A stretch of 64,000 nucleotides of DNA from DAOTXN01 sp034435435 (GTDB lineage Bacteria; Chloroflexota; Anaerolineae; S140-20), in assembly GCA_034435435.1 (NCBI GenBank), contig DAOTXN010000058.1, positions 1 through 64,000 of the forward strand, read 5' to 3'. Each line of letters starts with the position of its first letter. Positions within the stretch are counted from its first letter, which is position 1. The notes below the pieces were generated by a model. The model worked only from the letters and a program-made list of their open reading frames with translations. It ran no database searches and was not told the origin of the DNA. The translations under genes were made by a program, and so were the position numbers. This document shows, piece by piece, positions 35,301-41,138 of the stretch.

Positions 35301-37501
35301 TACAGCGTGAAATTCTGGGTCGGGGCGGCGGCGGCTTGCAGCCCGTTCAAGTCCACGACCAGTTGGCCGCCGGGCGTGACGGTCGCGGTGACGTTCGGGG
35401 TGTAATCGGTCCCGCCGATGGCGACGATGAGCGAGCCGGGCTGGTAGATGAGGGGTACGGAAGAAGTCAGGTAGCCGCTGCCCAGGTTCGTGCCCAGGGC
35501 CTCGGTGAACACGGCTCCGGTCCACGTGACCACAGTGGAGCCGGTGACCAGGTAACTGTTGGCGATGGTAAAGCCGCTGCTGCACGCCTGCAACGAGCCG
35601 GAGGTGGAGACGCCGGTGAACACGCCTTCGTTGTTCTCGATGGCCGTATCCACTCCGTCAGAGGCGGCGAGCATCGCGCAGCCGGGGCAGGTGGGGACGG
35701 CGGCGGCCTGTACGTCGTTAGCCACGACGTCGGCGGCCCCGCACTGGGTCTCGGTGATGGTGGCCTGGGCCCGGTAGACGAGGGTTTCGGAATAGGTCGT
35801 CGGCGCGGCGGGCGGGTCGAAATTCCAGCTCAGGCCGCCGGAGGTGGTGGCGACGCTGCCCGCGCTGACCGAGACGACGTTCAACATTTCAAAGGTCGCG
35901 GGCAGCGCGTCGGTGACCAGGACTGCACCGCTGATGTTGGCAGGGTTATCGCCCCACACCGTCACCTGGTAAGTGAAAACCTCGCCGCTGGCGACGATGG
36001 CCGGCCCGGTTTTGGCGACGTTGAGCGTGGGCGCGGTTTCGGCGGCCTGATAGTCCAGGCTGACCGGGTTGCCCAGGAAGGGGTTGTTGGTACACACGTC
36101 GTTGTACGATGGGTCAAAGACGATGCTGCCGCCGCCAACGGCGCAGAGATAGTCGGCCGCCGGGCGCACCTGGAAGGTGAGCACGAGCGTGCTGAAAGGC
36201 GGCAGCGTGCCGGTGGGGCTGCCGGTGTGATAGGCAAAGACGCCGTCGGCGGGCGTGTACAGCCAGTCGGCGGGCACAGAAGCCAGGATGACCTGCAAAT
36301 AACCGTCGCTCTCAAAGCTCGAATCCATGCGGAAGCTCCCCGCCGGCCCGCCGGTGTTGTTGACGGTGAGGGCCACTGTGCGGGTGACGGCGGCGCAGTA
36401 GGGGAAGGTAATGGGCGAGGCCGCCTGCACGCTGACCCTGGGCACGTCGGGCGTAAAGAGCACGCTCACGGTGGAGGAGATGGGGTTGGTGAAGGCGGCG
36501 TCGCCCTCCAGGTTGCCGCACGGCCAGGCCGCCTGCGCCACGTTGGTAAAGTTGCACGCCTCTACCGCGCCGACCACGGTAAAGGTGCGCGTCTCGTTGA
36601 CATCCAGCACGGGGATGACGACGGAGGGGGTCAAGTCGCCGCCGGGCTGGCTGAGGCTGATGCCGCCGGTGTCGGTGATGACGGCGTCGTACAATTTGCC
36701 CAGGCCGGTGTTTTGCACGGTGACGGTCCAGGTGATGGGTTGGCCGAAATCGGGTGTGCCCAGGTTTTGGATGGCGGGTTCTTTTTTGATCACCAGGTTG
36801 CCGCGCCCGGTGGTGATGTTGAGGCCGGCGTCGTTCAGCTCGTCGGGGGGGGCGGGGGGCGGGTCGGCGTTGTAGCGCACGCCCACGCGCATCTGCTGGC
36901 CGGATTGAGCGCCGCAGGTGGCCCGCAGCTTGAAATTGAGGGTGATGGCGTCGCCGAAGGCCAGGTCGAAGGTCACGTTGGGCGTCCAGGTGATGTCGGT
37001 GGGACCGGCGACGACGCTAAAGGGCAGCGGCCCGGCGGAGGAAACGAGCTGGTCGCCGCCGTCGTGGACAAAGAAGGGCTGGATGGCGGCGGTCAGGTAG
37101 ACGCTGTAGGCGGTCATGGTCGAGCTGTTGCGAATCACGGCGGTATACACCTCGCCAGAGCCGACGGGAGCGCCCAGGCTGGCGACGGCGGGACCGTCCA
37201 CGTTCACGGTCAACAGCGAGAGGGGGATGCCGGTGTATAGCCGGCGGGCCGGGGGCGCGTACACCGGACCGCGCAGGGCCGAGCGGTCAGGGCTGAACCA
37301 GTTGGGTAGGTATGACCGTGCGGCGGCAGGCTCTTTCGTGGGTCCGGCGAACCAGGCAGGTAACAAGCCCGCTGAGGGACGGTCTGCCTGGGTGGCCGCC
37401 GGCGGTCGGGCGTAGGCCGGCGGCGCGTGTAGCGGCAGCGTGTTGAACGACAGGATAAATACAGTCAGAATCGAAGCGGCTTTGGCTCGGAGCGTGCGCA
37501 T
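26303..37501 (-). CDS. Giant exported surface protein (DUF11, SdrD-B and GEVED repeats)
   Basis: About 3732 residues. A signal peptide (1-46) is followed by a long array of DUF11-type beta modules (about 200-2020; typical phrases TVTNTG, TVTDTLP, ITYTLRVTNTG), two SdrD-B-like modules (about 2025-2265, GDRVWYDNDADGLQDAGEPG), five GEVED-type units of about 166 residues (about 2267-3100, starting xxxGDLPD and ending GEIEDY/H), two more SdrD-B modules (GDDVWLDTDADGTQNEAG), two DUF11 modules, and a final FN3-like module (VRVEWATLLELESYGFKLYRA) ending RVFLPLVLKR. AGGAGGGGGG precedes the ATG at 37501. SdrD-B units carry Asp-rich loops expected to bind calcium. The role is adhesin or cell-surface/filament component; no enzymatic residues are seen. 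Confidence 0.88.
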   Translation of the reverse strand: MRTLRAKAASILTVFILSFNTLPLHAPPAYARPPAATQADRPSAGLLPAWFAGPTKEPAAARSYLPNWFSPDRSALRGPVYAPPARRLYTGIPLSLLTVNVDGPAVASLGAPVGSGEVYTAVIRNSSTMTAYSVYLTAAIQPFFVHDGGDQLVSSAGPLPFSVVAGPTDITWTPNVTFDLAFGDAITLNFKLRATCGAQSGQQMRVGVRYNADPPPAPPDELNDAGLNITTGRGNLVIKKEPAIQNLGTPDFGQPITWTVTVQNTGLGKLYDAVITDTGGISLSQPGGDLTPSVVIPVLDVNETRTFTVVGAVEACNFTNVAQAAWPCGNLEGDAAFTNPISSTVSVLFTPDVPRVSVQAASPITFPYCAAVTRTVALTVNNTGGPAGSFRMDSSFESDGYLQVILASVPADWLYTPADGVFAYHTGSPTGTLPPFSTLVLTFQVRPAADYLCAVGGGSIVFDPSYNDVCTNNPFLGNPVSLDYQAAETAPTLNVAKTGPAIVASGEVFTYQVTVWGDNPANISGAVLVTDALPATFEMLNVVSVSAGSVATTSGGLSWNFDPPAAPTTYSETLVYRAQATITETQCGAADVVANDVQAAAVPTCPGCAMLAASDGVDTAIENNEGVFTGVSTSGSLQACSSGFTIANSYLVTGSTVVTWTGAVFTEALGTNLGSGYLTSSVPLIYQPGSLIVAIGGTDYTPNVTATVTPGGQLVVDLNGLQAAAAPTQNFTLYITYTVAISEASLEGAVSRTFYDWSRLYLPNFSDVQGCAANNAFNQVIILTISRGDLSLALSPPILDKCGANPVVIAVNDNQLGDLTDHIVITFTASSAQIASARNFSFVGSLAAVSPITITADADIGGGMGVITFTLPPAADIDGDGEIHFDVDLDCNDESPWQARVTFLTQCALPHADETSLSHAYREAGLILFATPIQYSVREKDVLWKFFLTNNGNLTATNVLVTNTIAGLSVYTYTASDPTGISLLTPLPITGSPTADVAFNVASLAPGEQRAITLTARVAACNPLYVDILAQRACFGQICQRPTAHVSFNTPPPYLLTNNGETADLPMCDPGQVIFTTKNASPDVTLYQLDITETLRGLTPIPGAPITVTIENPSGGIVASTTNFNPITQTPAPAELLMIWQAALAPTEVATWFQALPPLYIVRVQIPVQTHCIPPATPQSFAAASALGPCGAKLGYAENAVTLQTLQPDMTVLKEGKVAGGNYGDIVFAAPGQTVTWRIQVDNRNTDRAYVAHNVILSDTWPPNFDFITATTGFSPTLLLAARTITWNIGDVAPAAAPLFFYITGTVVLTDDACGAATVNAARLSFGCDFDGCTSDLVPQDTANLGTQPDPAVTVNPGPLQTCAGDIPILISNDGAAAYSATLTVTLPGGYVYSHTISSGLTPTAILTDPTSPRFLWDVIPGRTTANPYQFTLLLRVRNSAASGTCPVDDGRPVTATLAFDNHPACAAPVASPVQDSVNLQVLSPDLSVAKTPPTQIADVGQRITWTLTVLNTGDGLAENVIVADVVGSNYDAASILAGNGSDGAVPTVAGHAVTWTLSAPIAASGGAWTAQLSAVLLSTGDNRNTVTAAAYCATGCATTVAADTAYATLAQDFGKFPLVQTDTVGALLVFTFTASLPDQNALYEQLTLTDALPLGLGYVSSAITVTYDGDSGGPTIHPTPTFTPGYQASGAVVWALGDLSGTVQIDGLLSAILQDAPSNQAGVRLLNDLRMTYTDDGQPYVFTDTAGVDIVEPQLTLVKASDPPTSSTVGAGDFVTYTLVITNQSGPAIIPAYRLYVTDTLPAHVTLLSPLPISITLDGAPLVSPTDFISTYTGSQLTFDFSDGLSLPVGGQLVLVYRGQVDPDAPGGEDQVNTLQVGWSAYTSTVPGERVYLQSDGTTIHAGYPALPLDKSAAPPIVDIGERITYTLRVTNTGLVSATGVLVTDAIPAYTTFVAATDPHIGPAGGVITWPLGTLDIGEFHVLTLVVQVLGPAPAGTLIDNAAWVTCAEGISRTDAAATPLFAELGNYVWIDTDADGVQNDGNTGLNGVAVTLYTDDGDGLPEPGGDDAPLSATLTADDAFGAPGYYTFTRLIPGDYFVVFTPPPTYVVTFQDQGGDDALDSDANPATGVAIVTTLESAERDPTWDAGLYLPAGIGDRVWYDNDADGLQDAGEPGVPAVSVTLYTAVDAPVSSTVTSITGFYQFTNLLPSDYYLIFTPTAEYTITPPDQGGDDALDSDVNPITRRTILTDLESGEYDPTWDAGLYRMDLGDAPDANYATLLTSDGARHILLPAANPTLGATVDAETDGQPSAGADGDDTAGAPDDEDGVTWLTALAPGEAATLTVAASAADGWLNAWIDLNGDGDWSELSDQIAADVFIAAGTSVTLAFTVPSTATQGLTYARFRFSSQTGLTPTGRAPDGEIEDYLVSTLPLDYGDLPDAYGTLFGSSGPHHVITGTNPTLGATVDAELDGQPSAGADGDDLDGLPDDEDGVRLDSPLLPGALATMTITGTNVAGAVLNAWLDFNGDMDFADAGEQLFTDQSLLAGPNVLTFNVPLIVLSDTLNARFRYGAQPGLTPHGFAPDGEIEDHQYAPAPMDLGDLPQGPYPTTVLADGARHALLPINNPTLGATVDAETDGQPSANADGDDLNGLPDDEDGVRLDSQLIPGAVATMTITATNAAGAALNAWLDFDGDGVLTGPGEHIFTDRALLAGPNLLTFSVPLVVLSDTLNGRFRYGTQSGLTPTGPAFDGEIEDHQFTPTPMDLGDLPDSPYPTTLASDGPRHAILPANNPTLGATVDAESDGQPSANADGDDLNGLPDDEDGVRLDSRLVAGEVATLTVTGTNVAGAVLNAWLDFDGDGVLTGPGEQIAADRALLTGPNLLTFSVPLVVLSDTINARFRYGTQPGLTPTGPAPDGEIEDHPFAPTPVEFGDLPDGPYPTTLASDGARHVVDGVTFLGASVDAEADGQPSLNADGDDLNDGSDDEDGVTFLTPLMRAQAAQIRVVAASDGYLNGWIDFDDDGTLDGVDVTALDGAPLVTTMNDVFLAAGVHTFTIAVPDLPIGSSVYSRFRWTSFDTGGTLSETGLAADGEVEDYVLLSLGNRVWLDMGAGGGGVDDGAQNGTEAGIAGVTLELYRSGQLLATTTTDLNGDYGFTGLTPGLYVVHVPAGAFGVGRPLEGLVSSTGNGPSDADLDQDVDENGIDDAAPPVNGITADAVTLALGTEPTAEDGDANSNLTVDFGFIVAAGIGDDVWLDTDADGTQNEAGTGVAGVTVTLHTAAGVPVSTTHTDSAGLYQFTNLPPTSYYLVFNPPPDYIVTLPDQGGDDALDSDADRATGQTISTTLTPGEYDPTWDAGLYLRPGLLLSKTVSVGRAAPNMPITFSVYVSNTGLITFDPLQLTDTLPSPDFHYVAGSGVPAPDSIAGTTLVWNNVGPLAPGADLTLTFAVTVTPGVTGAFVNVALGAGVTPVEVVTDTDDAAVVLEDPSVAVAKNIAPPGVVNGVITFSIRITNTGPSVIDVLPLIDTYAGDITYVGGAPVADSVDDSAGLLVWNDLTTFLGNMAPGQTFLVETVFALTTDQPTFTATNRAVVTDAIDLFDNPANEDEDEVIIINQPTAVELLYLRATGQQNSVRVEWATLLELESYGFKLYRALLDQFGAAAQIAFLPSQGGMNGAQYAYVDKAVEAGQAYWYWLVEVDNNGQETRYGPVTATPGLLDGLWQRVFLPLVLKR
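27585..27617. repeat. GGTAAATT-type repeat in an SdrD-B linker
   Basis: GTAGATT, GGTAAATT and GGTAGAGG encode the strand YQFTNLPPTSYYL. A near-identical copy is in the other SdrD-B block at 30875-30899. Confidence 0.6.
28200..30700 (-). repeat. Tandem approximately 498-bp repeats encoding GEVED units
   Basis: Five consecutive units with 495-498 bp spacing and strong nucleotide similarity; for example the stretch encoding GLPDDEDGVRLDS recurs at about 29027, 29525 and 30022. Units 3 to 5 are the most alike. Such arrays can change copy number by recombination and can collapse in short-read assemblies. Confidence 0.8.
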
Positions 37502-37537
37502 TGTCCCCCCTCCTGTGTAGTTGAGCGTGAAATGCGA

Positions 37538-37569
37538 ATATGACAACGAATCGAGGGATTGAGCGAATC
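37538..37569 (+). repeat. Dispersed 32-bp repeat, copy 2
   Basis: Lies in the 86-bp gap between the redox protein gene and the giant surface protein gene, and matches 19317-19348 at 30 of 32 positions. Confidence 0.8.
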
Positions 37570-37587
37570 GAATCCCCGCCTGGGTGA

Positions 37588-39165
37588 TTACGGCAAGTGG
37601 TCCAGAATCGTTTGGGCGCTGGGGCGGTCGTTGATGTCTTGTCCGACGTGTGACCAGACGATTTGGCCCGACCGGTCGATCACAAAGACGGCCGGCGCGG
37701 CGACGCCGTCGCCCAACAGATTATAGACGCCATAATTATCGGCCACGCTGTGATTTTCGTTAGCCAGAATGGGAAAATTGGCCCCGGTGGCCTGGGCCAT
37801 GGCTTCGGCGTCGGATATTTTTTGCACGGCCAGGGCGATGATTTCGGTGTTGCGGGCCTGAAAATCGGCGTAGCGGCTGTTCAGATCCACGATCTGGTTG
37901 CGACAGGTTCCTCAAGTGTAGCCGCGATAAAAGACCAGGACGACGTTGGACCGGCCTGTGTAGTCGCTCAGGGTGAGGGTGATACCGCTTGCGCCGGGGA
38001 GGGTAAAGTTGGGGGCGAGGTTGGTGGATTGGGAAATTGGGGATTGGTAGATTGGGTTTAGATAGCGGTCGATGTCGGTTTCGGTGAGCGGGCCGATGTG
38101 GCGGGCGCTGACGACGCCGTCGGGGGTGATAAACAGGCTGGTGGGGATGCCGCGCACCTGGTACAGGCGGTCGCTCACCTGGCCCTGTTCGTCCAGCAGG
38201 ACGGGAAAAGTCAGGCCGAATGGGGAGACAAAGCTGGCCACGGTATCGGGCGACTCTTTGACGTCCACGGCCAGAAAGGTGACCTGCTCGCCGTAGCGCT
38301 CGTAAGCAGCCTGAAGTGCGGGCAGCTCGGTGCGGCAGGCGGGGCACCACGTGGCCCAGAAATTGAGCAGCACGGGTCGCCCGCGCAGATCGCTCAACTG
38401 GACTGTCTGGCCGTCGTTCGACTGAGGCTCACGAACGTCGAGGCTGGTGAGGGTGAAATCGGGGGCCAGGGCCTGGGGTTGGGGGGCGGTGGGAAGAGAA
38501 GGGGAGGTAGTTGGCTGGCTTGTTGGTTGGCTAGTAGGCTCGCCCTGTGAGCGGGTTGGTTGGGGGGCGGGCGTGGGTTCGAGGGCTTGCAGCAGGCTCA
38601 CCTGCGCCGACTGGCGGGCCTGGACTAGCCAGGCGTCCAGATCGGGTTCTTGATCTGACAAGGTTTGGATGGCCCGCTCGACCAGGATCAATCGCGCCAC
38701 ACGCTCTTCGAGAGAGCGGTCAGTGAGGTCGGCGGCCTGCAACGCCGCCGAAATCTGATCCGCGCTCAAGCCCCAGGCGGTCTGCAAGCCGGCGATGCGG
38801 TCTTGAATTTCGAGGGGCGCGACCGAGGCGCTTTCCAGGTCGGCCCCGCGCAGCAAGAGCGTCTCGTTGACCAGCCGGTCTAGCGTCTCTTCGGCCGAGG
38901 GGATGGGTTGGCCGGTGAGCCGGCTCATGGTCGCGTCGAGGCGGGCGGCGACTTGCCAGTCTGGATAGGAGATGGGAACGCCGTCAATCGTGGCGGCGGT
39001 GTCTCCGGCCGCGAGGGGTGTAGGTGACACAGCGGTCGAACGCGCCGTTTCCCGGTCGTCCGGAACAACCGGGGCAGGTGTTCGCTGCATCAGCGACAGG
39101 ACCCCTATCAAGGTGACGGAGGCCGCCAGTATGATTCCCAAGAGGACCAGAGGTGTGCGTTTCAT
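37588..39165 (-). CDS. Exported three-module redox protein with predicted selenocysteine (TGA at 37912-37914)
   Basis: Read through the in-frame TGA, this is one 525-residue exported protein. An N-terminal membrane/signal helix is followed by a SurA-N-like helical domain (about 58-190; ATIDGVPISYPDWQVAARLD, ETLDRLVNETLLL), a Pro/Thr linker, a TlpA/ResA thioredoxin fold (about 235-375; LLNFWATWCPACRTELPAL, VRGIPTSLFITPDG), and an AhpC/TSA-type fold (about 390-525). In the last, VLVFYRGYT is followed by TGA and GTCRNQIVDLN. The TGA sits where relatives have the first Cys of C-x-x-C, giving a U-G-T-C motif. The second half continues the fold to VFVIDRSGQIVWSHVG. Probable thiol-disulfide oxidoreductase or peroxidase at the cell surface. 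Alternative: two truncated proteins. Confidence 0.82.
37877..37906 (-). promoter_or_regulatory. Candidate bacterial SECIS hairpin
   Basis: Directly downstream of the TGA the mRNA can form CAGATC-GTG-GATCTG (37882-37896), extended by CTGT/ACAG below an asymmetric internal loop. The GTG apical loop lies 22-24 nt after the TGA and begins with G, within the known distance range for bacterial SECIS elements. Confidence 0.65.
38019..38058. repeat. GGTAGATT-type tandem repeat between the two redox domains
   Basis: Units GGTGGATT, GGGAAATT, GGGGATT and GGTAGATT encode the Ser/Gln/Asn-rich linker between the TlpA-like and AhpC-like modules. Confidence 0.7.
38505..38565. repeat. TTGGTTGGCTAG-type degenerate repeat
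   Basis: Degenerate 4-8 bp units rich in TTGG encode the QPTSQPT linker before the TlpA-like module of the redox protein. Confidence 0.5.
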
Positions 39166-39232
39166 GCTCCCCCAACCGCTTGATCGGTCGGCTCATTTTA
39201 CCACATTATCTCCAATTCTGGTACTTTATTCT

Positions 39233-39261
39233 TTGTGTTCCTGGTGTCTTTGTGGTAAAGT
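39233..39261 (+). promoter_or_regulatory. Promoter of the HAD gene
   Basis: TTGTGT (39233-39238), 17-bp spacer, TAAAGT (39256-39261), about 40 nt before the ATG at 39302. Confidence 0.5.
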
Positions 39262-39301
39262 CTAGTCGTAAACTCACCCACACACAACTCTGGGGGACAC
39301 A

Positions 39302-39982
39302 ATGAGCATAGCGATCTTTGACCTCGACGGTACATTATACACCGGCCACGTCGCGCGCGGCCTGACGCGCCACCACAAGCTACATCGCGTCAATCGCCTG
39401 CCGCTCTACTTTTACTTTGCCGTCCACATGCCGCTGTGGTGGCTGCATCGGGCCGGACTGATGTCGAAAGAAGCTATGAACTTGCAATGGGCCAGGCACA
39501 TGGCCTGGACGATACGCGGGATGACTGTGGAGCGGGCGGCGGTCGCGTTTGATTGGATTGCCGCGCAATACGCCGCGCCGCGCGCACGCGCCGACGTGCT
39601 GGCGCGGTTACGCCAGCACCAGGCAGCGGGCCAGCGCGTCATCCTGGTCTCTGGCACGTTCTCGCCGCTGTTGGCGGTCATCGGCGGCCAATTTGGCATC
39701 GCGGAAACGGTGGGCACGCCGCTGGTGGTCCGCGCCGGGCGTTATACGGGCGCGTGCGAGTTGCCCGTGTGCCAGGGCGCGCACAAAGTCACCCGGCTTT
39801 TGGCCTATCTGGACGCGCCCGAAAGCACGCACTGGCCGGACGGTTATGCCTACGCCGACAGCCACACCGACATCCCCTTGCTGGAACGGGTCGGACATCC
39901 GGTGGCCGTGTATCCAGATCAGGAATTGGCCGCGCACGCCCAACGCCACGGATGGGAAATCCTCGGCATCGAACAAAAATAA
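39302..39982 (+). CDS. HAD-superfamily phosphatase, subfamily IB (SerB-like)
   Basis: A 226-residue hydrolase. Motif I is IAIFDLDGTLY with the nucleophile Asp, motif II is ILVSGTFSPL, and motif III is YAYADSHTDIPLLERVG, which carries the acidic metal ligands. This order with an all-helical cap after motif I is typical of HAD-IB enzymes, which dephosphorylate small molecules such as phosphoserine or polar-head phosphates. GGGGG precedes the ATG. It ends just before the promoter of the iron operon. Substrate unknown. Confidence 0.85.
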   Translation: MSIAIFDLDGTLYTGHVARGLTRHHKLHRVNRLPLYFYFAVHMPLWWLHRAGLMSKEAMNLQWARHMAWTIRGMTVERAAVAFDWIAAQYAAPRARADVLARLRQHQAAGQRVILVSGTFSPLLAVIGGQFGIAETVGTPLVVRAGRYTGACELPVCQGAHKVTRLLAYLDAPESTHWPDGYAYADSHTDIPLLERVGHPVAVYPDQELAAHAQRHGWEILGIEQK

Positions 39983-39990
39983 CATCGCTC

Positions 39991-40059
39991 TTGACAAAAT
40001 CGAAGGAACGTTGTATTATTAGGATAGTCTAAATTTAGATATAATGTAGACCTAAATTA
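39991..40059 (+). promoter_or_regulatory. Promoter and DtxR-type operator of the iron operon
   Basis: TTGACA (39991-39996), 17-bp spacer, TATTAT (40014-40019). Immediately downstream is the perfect palindrome TCTAAATTTAGA (40028-40039) and a related site TAGACCTAAATTA (40047-40059). TAG-CTAAATT symmetry recalls DtxR/MntR operators. Its place over the transcription start suits metal-dependent repression by the first gene product. Confidence 0.78.
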
Positions 40060-40100
40060 CTGGATAGAAAAAGGTTGAAAAAACACAAGGAGCACGATCT

Positions 40101-41138
40101 ATGCCTGACCCCTTGATCTCCCTCACCATCGCTGCGTTTGTGAGCGCCATCGGACTGCTATTCCTGTGGCCGGAGCGCGGCCTCTACTGGCGCTGGCAGC
40201 AGGCCCGCCAGATGACCGGGCGTGTGCTCATCGAAGACGCGCTCAAGCACATCCACGAAAGCGAGATGAAGGGCCGCTGTCCCACGGCCGAAAGCGTCGC
40301 CAGGGCGCTTCATATCCCTGCCGGCGACGTTTCTCAGTTGTTCACGCAAATGGAAAACTCGGGCTTGCTCACACAAGAGGATGGGCGGGCGTGTTTGACT
40401 GCCCAAGGGCGCAATTATGCTTTACAGGTCATGCGCGCGCACCGCTTGTGGGAACGCTACCTGGCCGACGAGACCGGCTATGCCGTAGACGAGTGGCACA
40501 GACACGCCCACCGTCAGGAGCATTTGCTCTCACCAGAGGAGCTGAATGCACTGGCCAGCCGGTTGGGCAACCCCACCCACGACCCCCACGGCGACCCCAT
40601 TCCGAGCGCCGATGGCCGCTTGGTCCTTCCAGACGACCGCCTTTTGACCGAGATAGAGCCGGACCAGATGGCGCGTATCGTCCATCTGGAAGACGAGCCG
40701 GCCAACCTGTACGCGCAACTGGTGGCCGAGGGGCTACACCCCGGCATGCAGGTGCGCGTGACCGAGAACTCGGCGCAACGGGTGCGTTTCTGGGCCGACG
40801 GCGACGAGCACGTGCTGGCGCCGGTCGTGGCGGCCAACGTTTCTGTGGTCCCGCTGCCAGGTCCGCAGCAAGTCCCAGAAGTGCCTGCCACCGAGCGCCT
40901 GGCTGCGCTCAAATCCGGCGCACAGGCCACCGTGGTCGGCATCTCGCCCGTGTGTCAGGGCAACGAACGCCGGCGCTTGATGGACCTGGGCATCGTGCCC
41001 GGCACGCTCATCCAGGCTGAAATGACCAGCCCTAGCGGCGATCCCACGGCCTATCGCGTGCGGGGCGCGCTGCTCGCCTTGCGCCGCGAGCAAGCCGAGC
41101 TGATCCGCATCACCCCCGAAAAGGAGACTGTGTTATGA
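40101..41138 (+). CDS. Membrane-tethered DtxR-family metalloregulator with two FeoA domains
   Basis: A 345-residue protein. The N-terminus is a membrane helix (ISLTIAAFVSAIGLLFLW). A DtxR-type winged helix follows (about 45-105), then the dimerisation/metal-binding domain with RAHRLWERYL, HRHAHRQEHLLS and LGNPTHDPHGDPIP, which are the usual His/Glu positions of the family, then two SH3-like FeoA domains (about 185-255 and 265-340). It begins the operon with both FeoB parts, with AAGGAG before the ATG. It probably senses Fe(II) or Mn(II), represses the operon, and may contact FeoB through its FeoA domains. The membrane anchor is unusual for DtxR proteins. Confidence 0.85.
   Translation: MPDPLISLTIAAFVSAIGLLFLWPERGLYWRWQQARQMTGRVLIEDALKHIHESEMKGRCPTAESVARALHIPAGDVSQLFTQMENSGLLTQEDGRACLTAQGRNYALQVMRAHRLWERYLADETGYAVDEWHRHAHRQEHLLSPEELNALASRLGNPTHDPHGDPIPSADGRLVLPDDRLLTEIEPDQMARIVHLEDEPANLYAQLVAEGLHPGMQVRVTENSAQRVRFWADGDEHVLAPVVAANVSVVPLPGPQQVPEVPATERLAALKSGAQATVVGISPVCQGNERRRLMDLGIVPGTLIQAEMTSPSGDPTAYRVRGALLALRREQAELIRITPEKETVL

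Noticed and set aside
27608..37240. Very long open frames on the plus strand opposite the giant surface protein
   Set aside because: They are shadows caused by the GC-rich, repeat-based coding sequence on the minus strand; their products are Gly/Arg/Val-rich with no domain pattern or ribosome binding site.
37912..37914. TGA as an ordinary stop separating two genes
   Set aside because: The second half starts in the middle of a conserved strand, has no start signals, and the TGA is at the redox-active position with a SECIS-like hairpin after it; a selenocysteine codon is more likely, though not proven.
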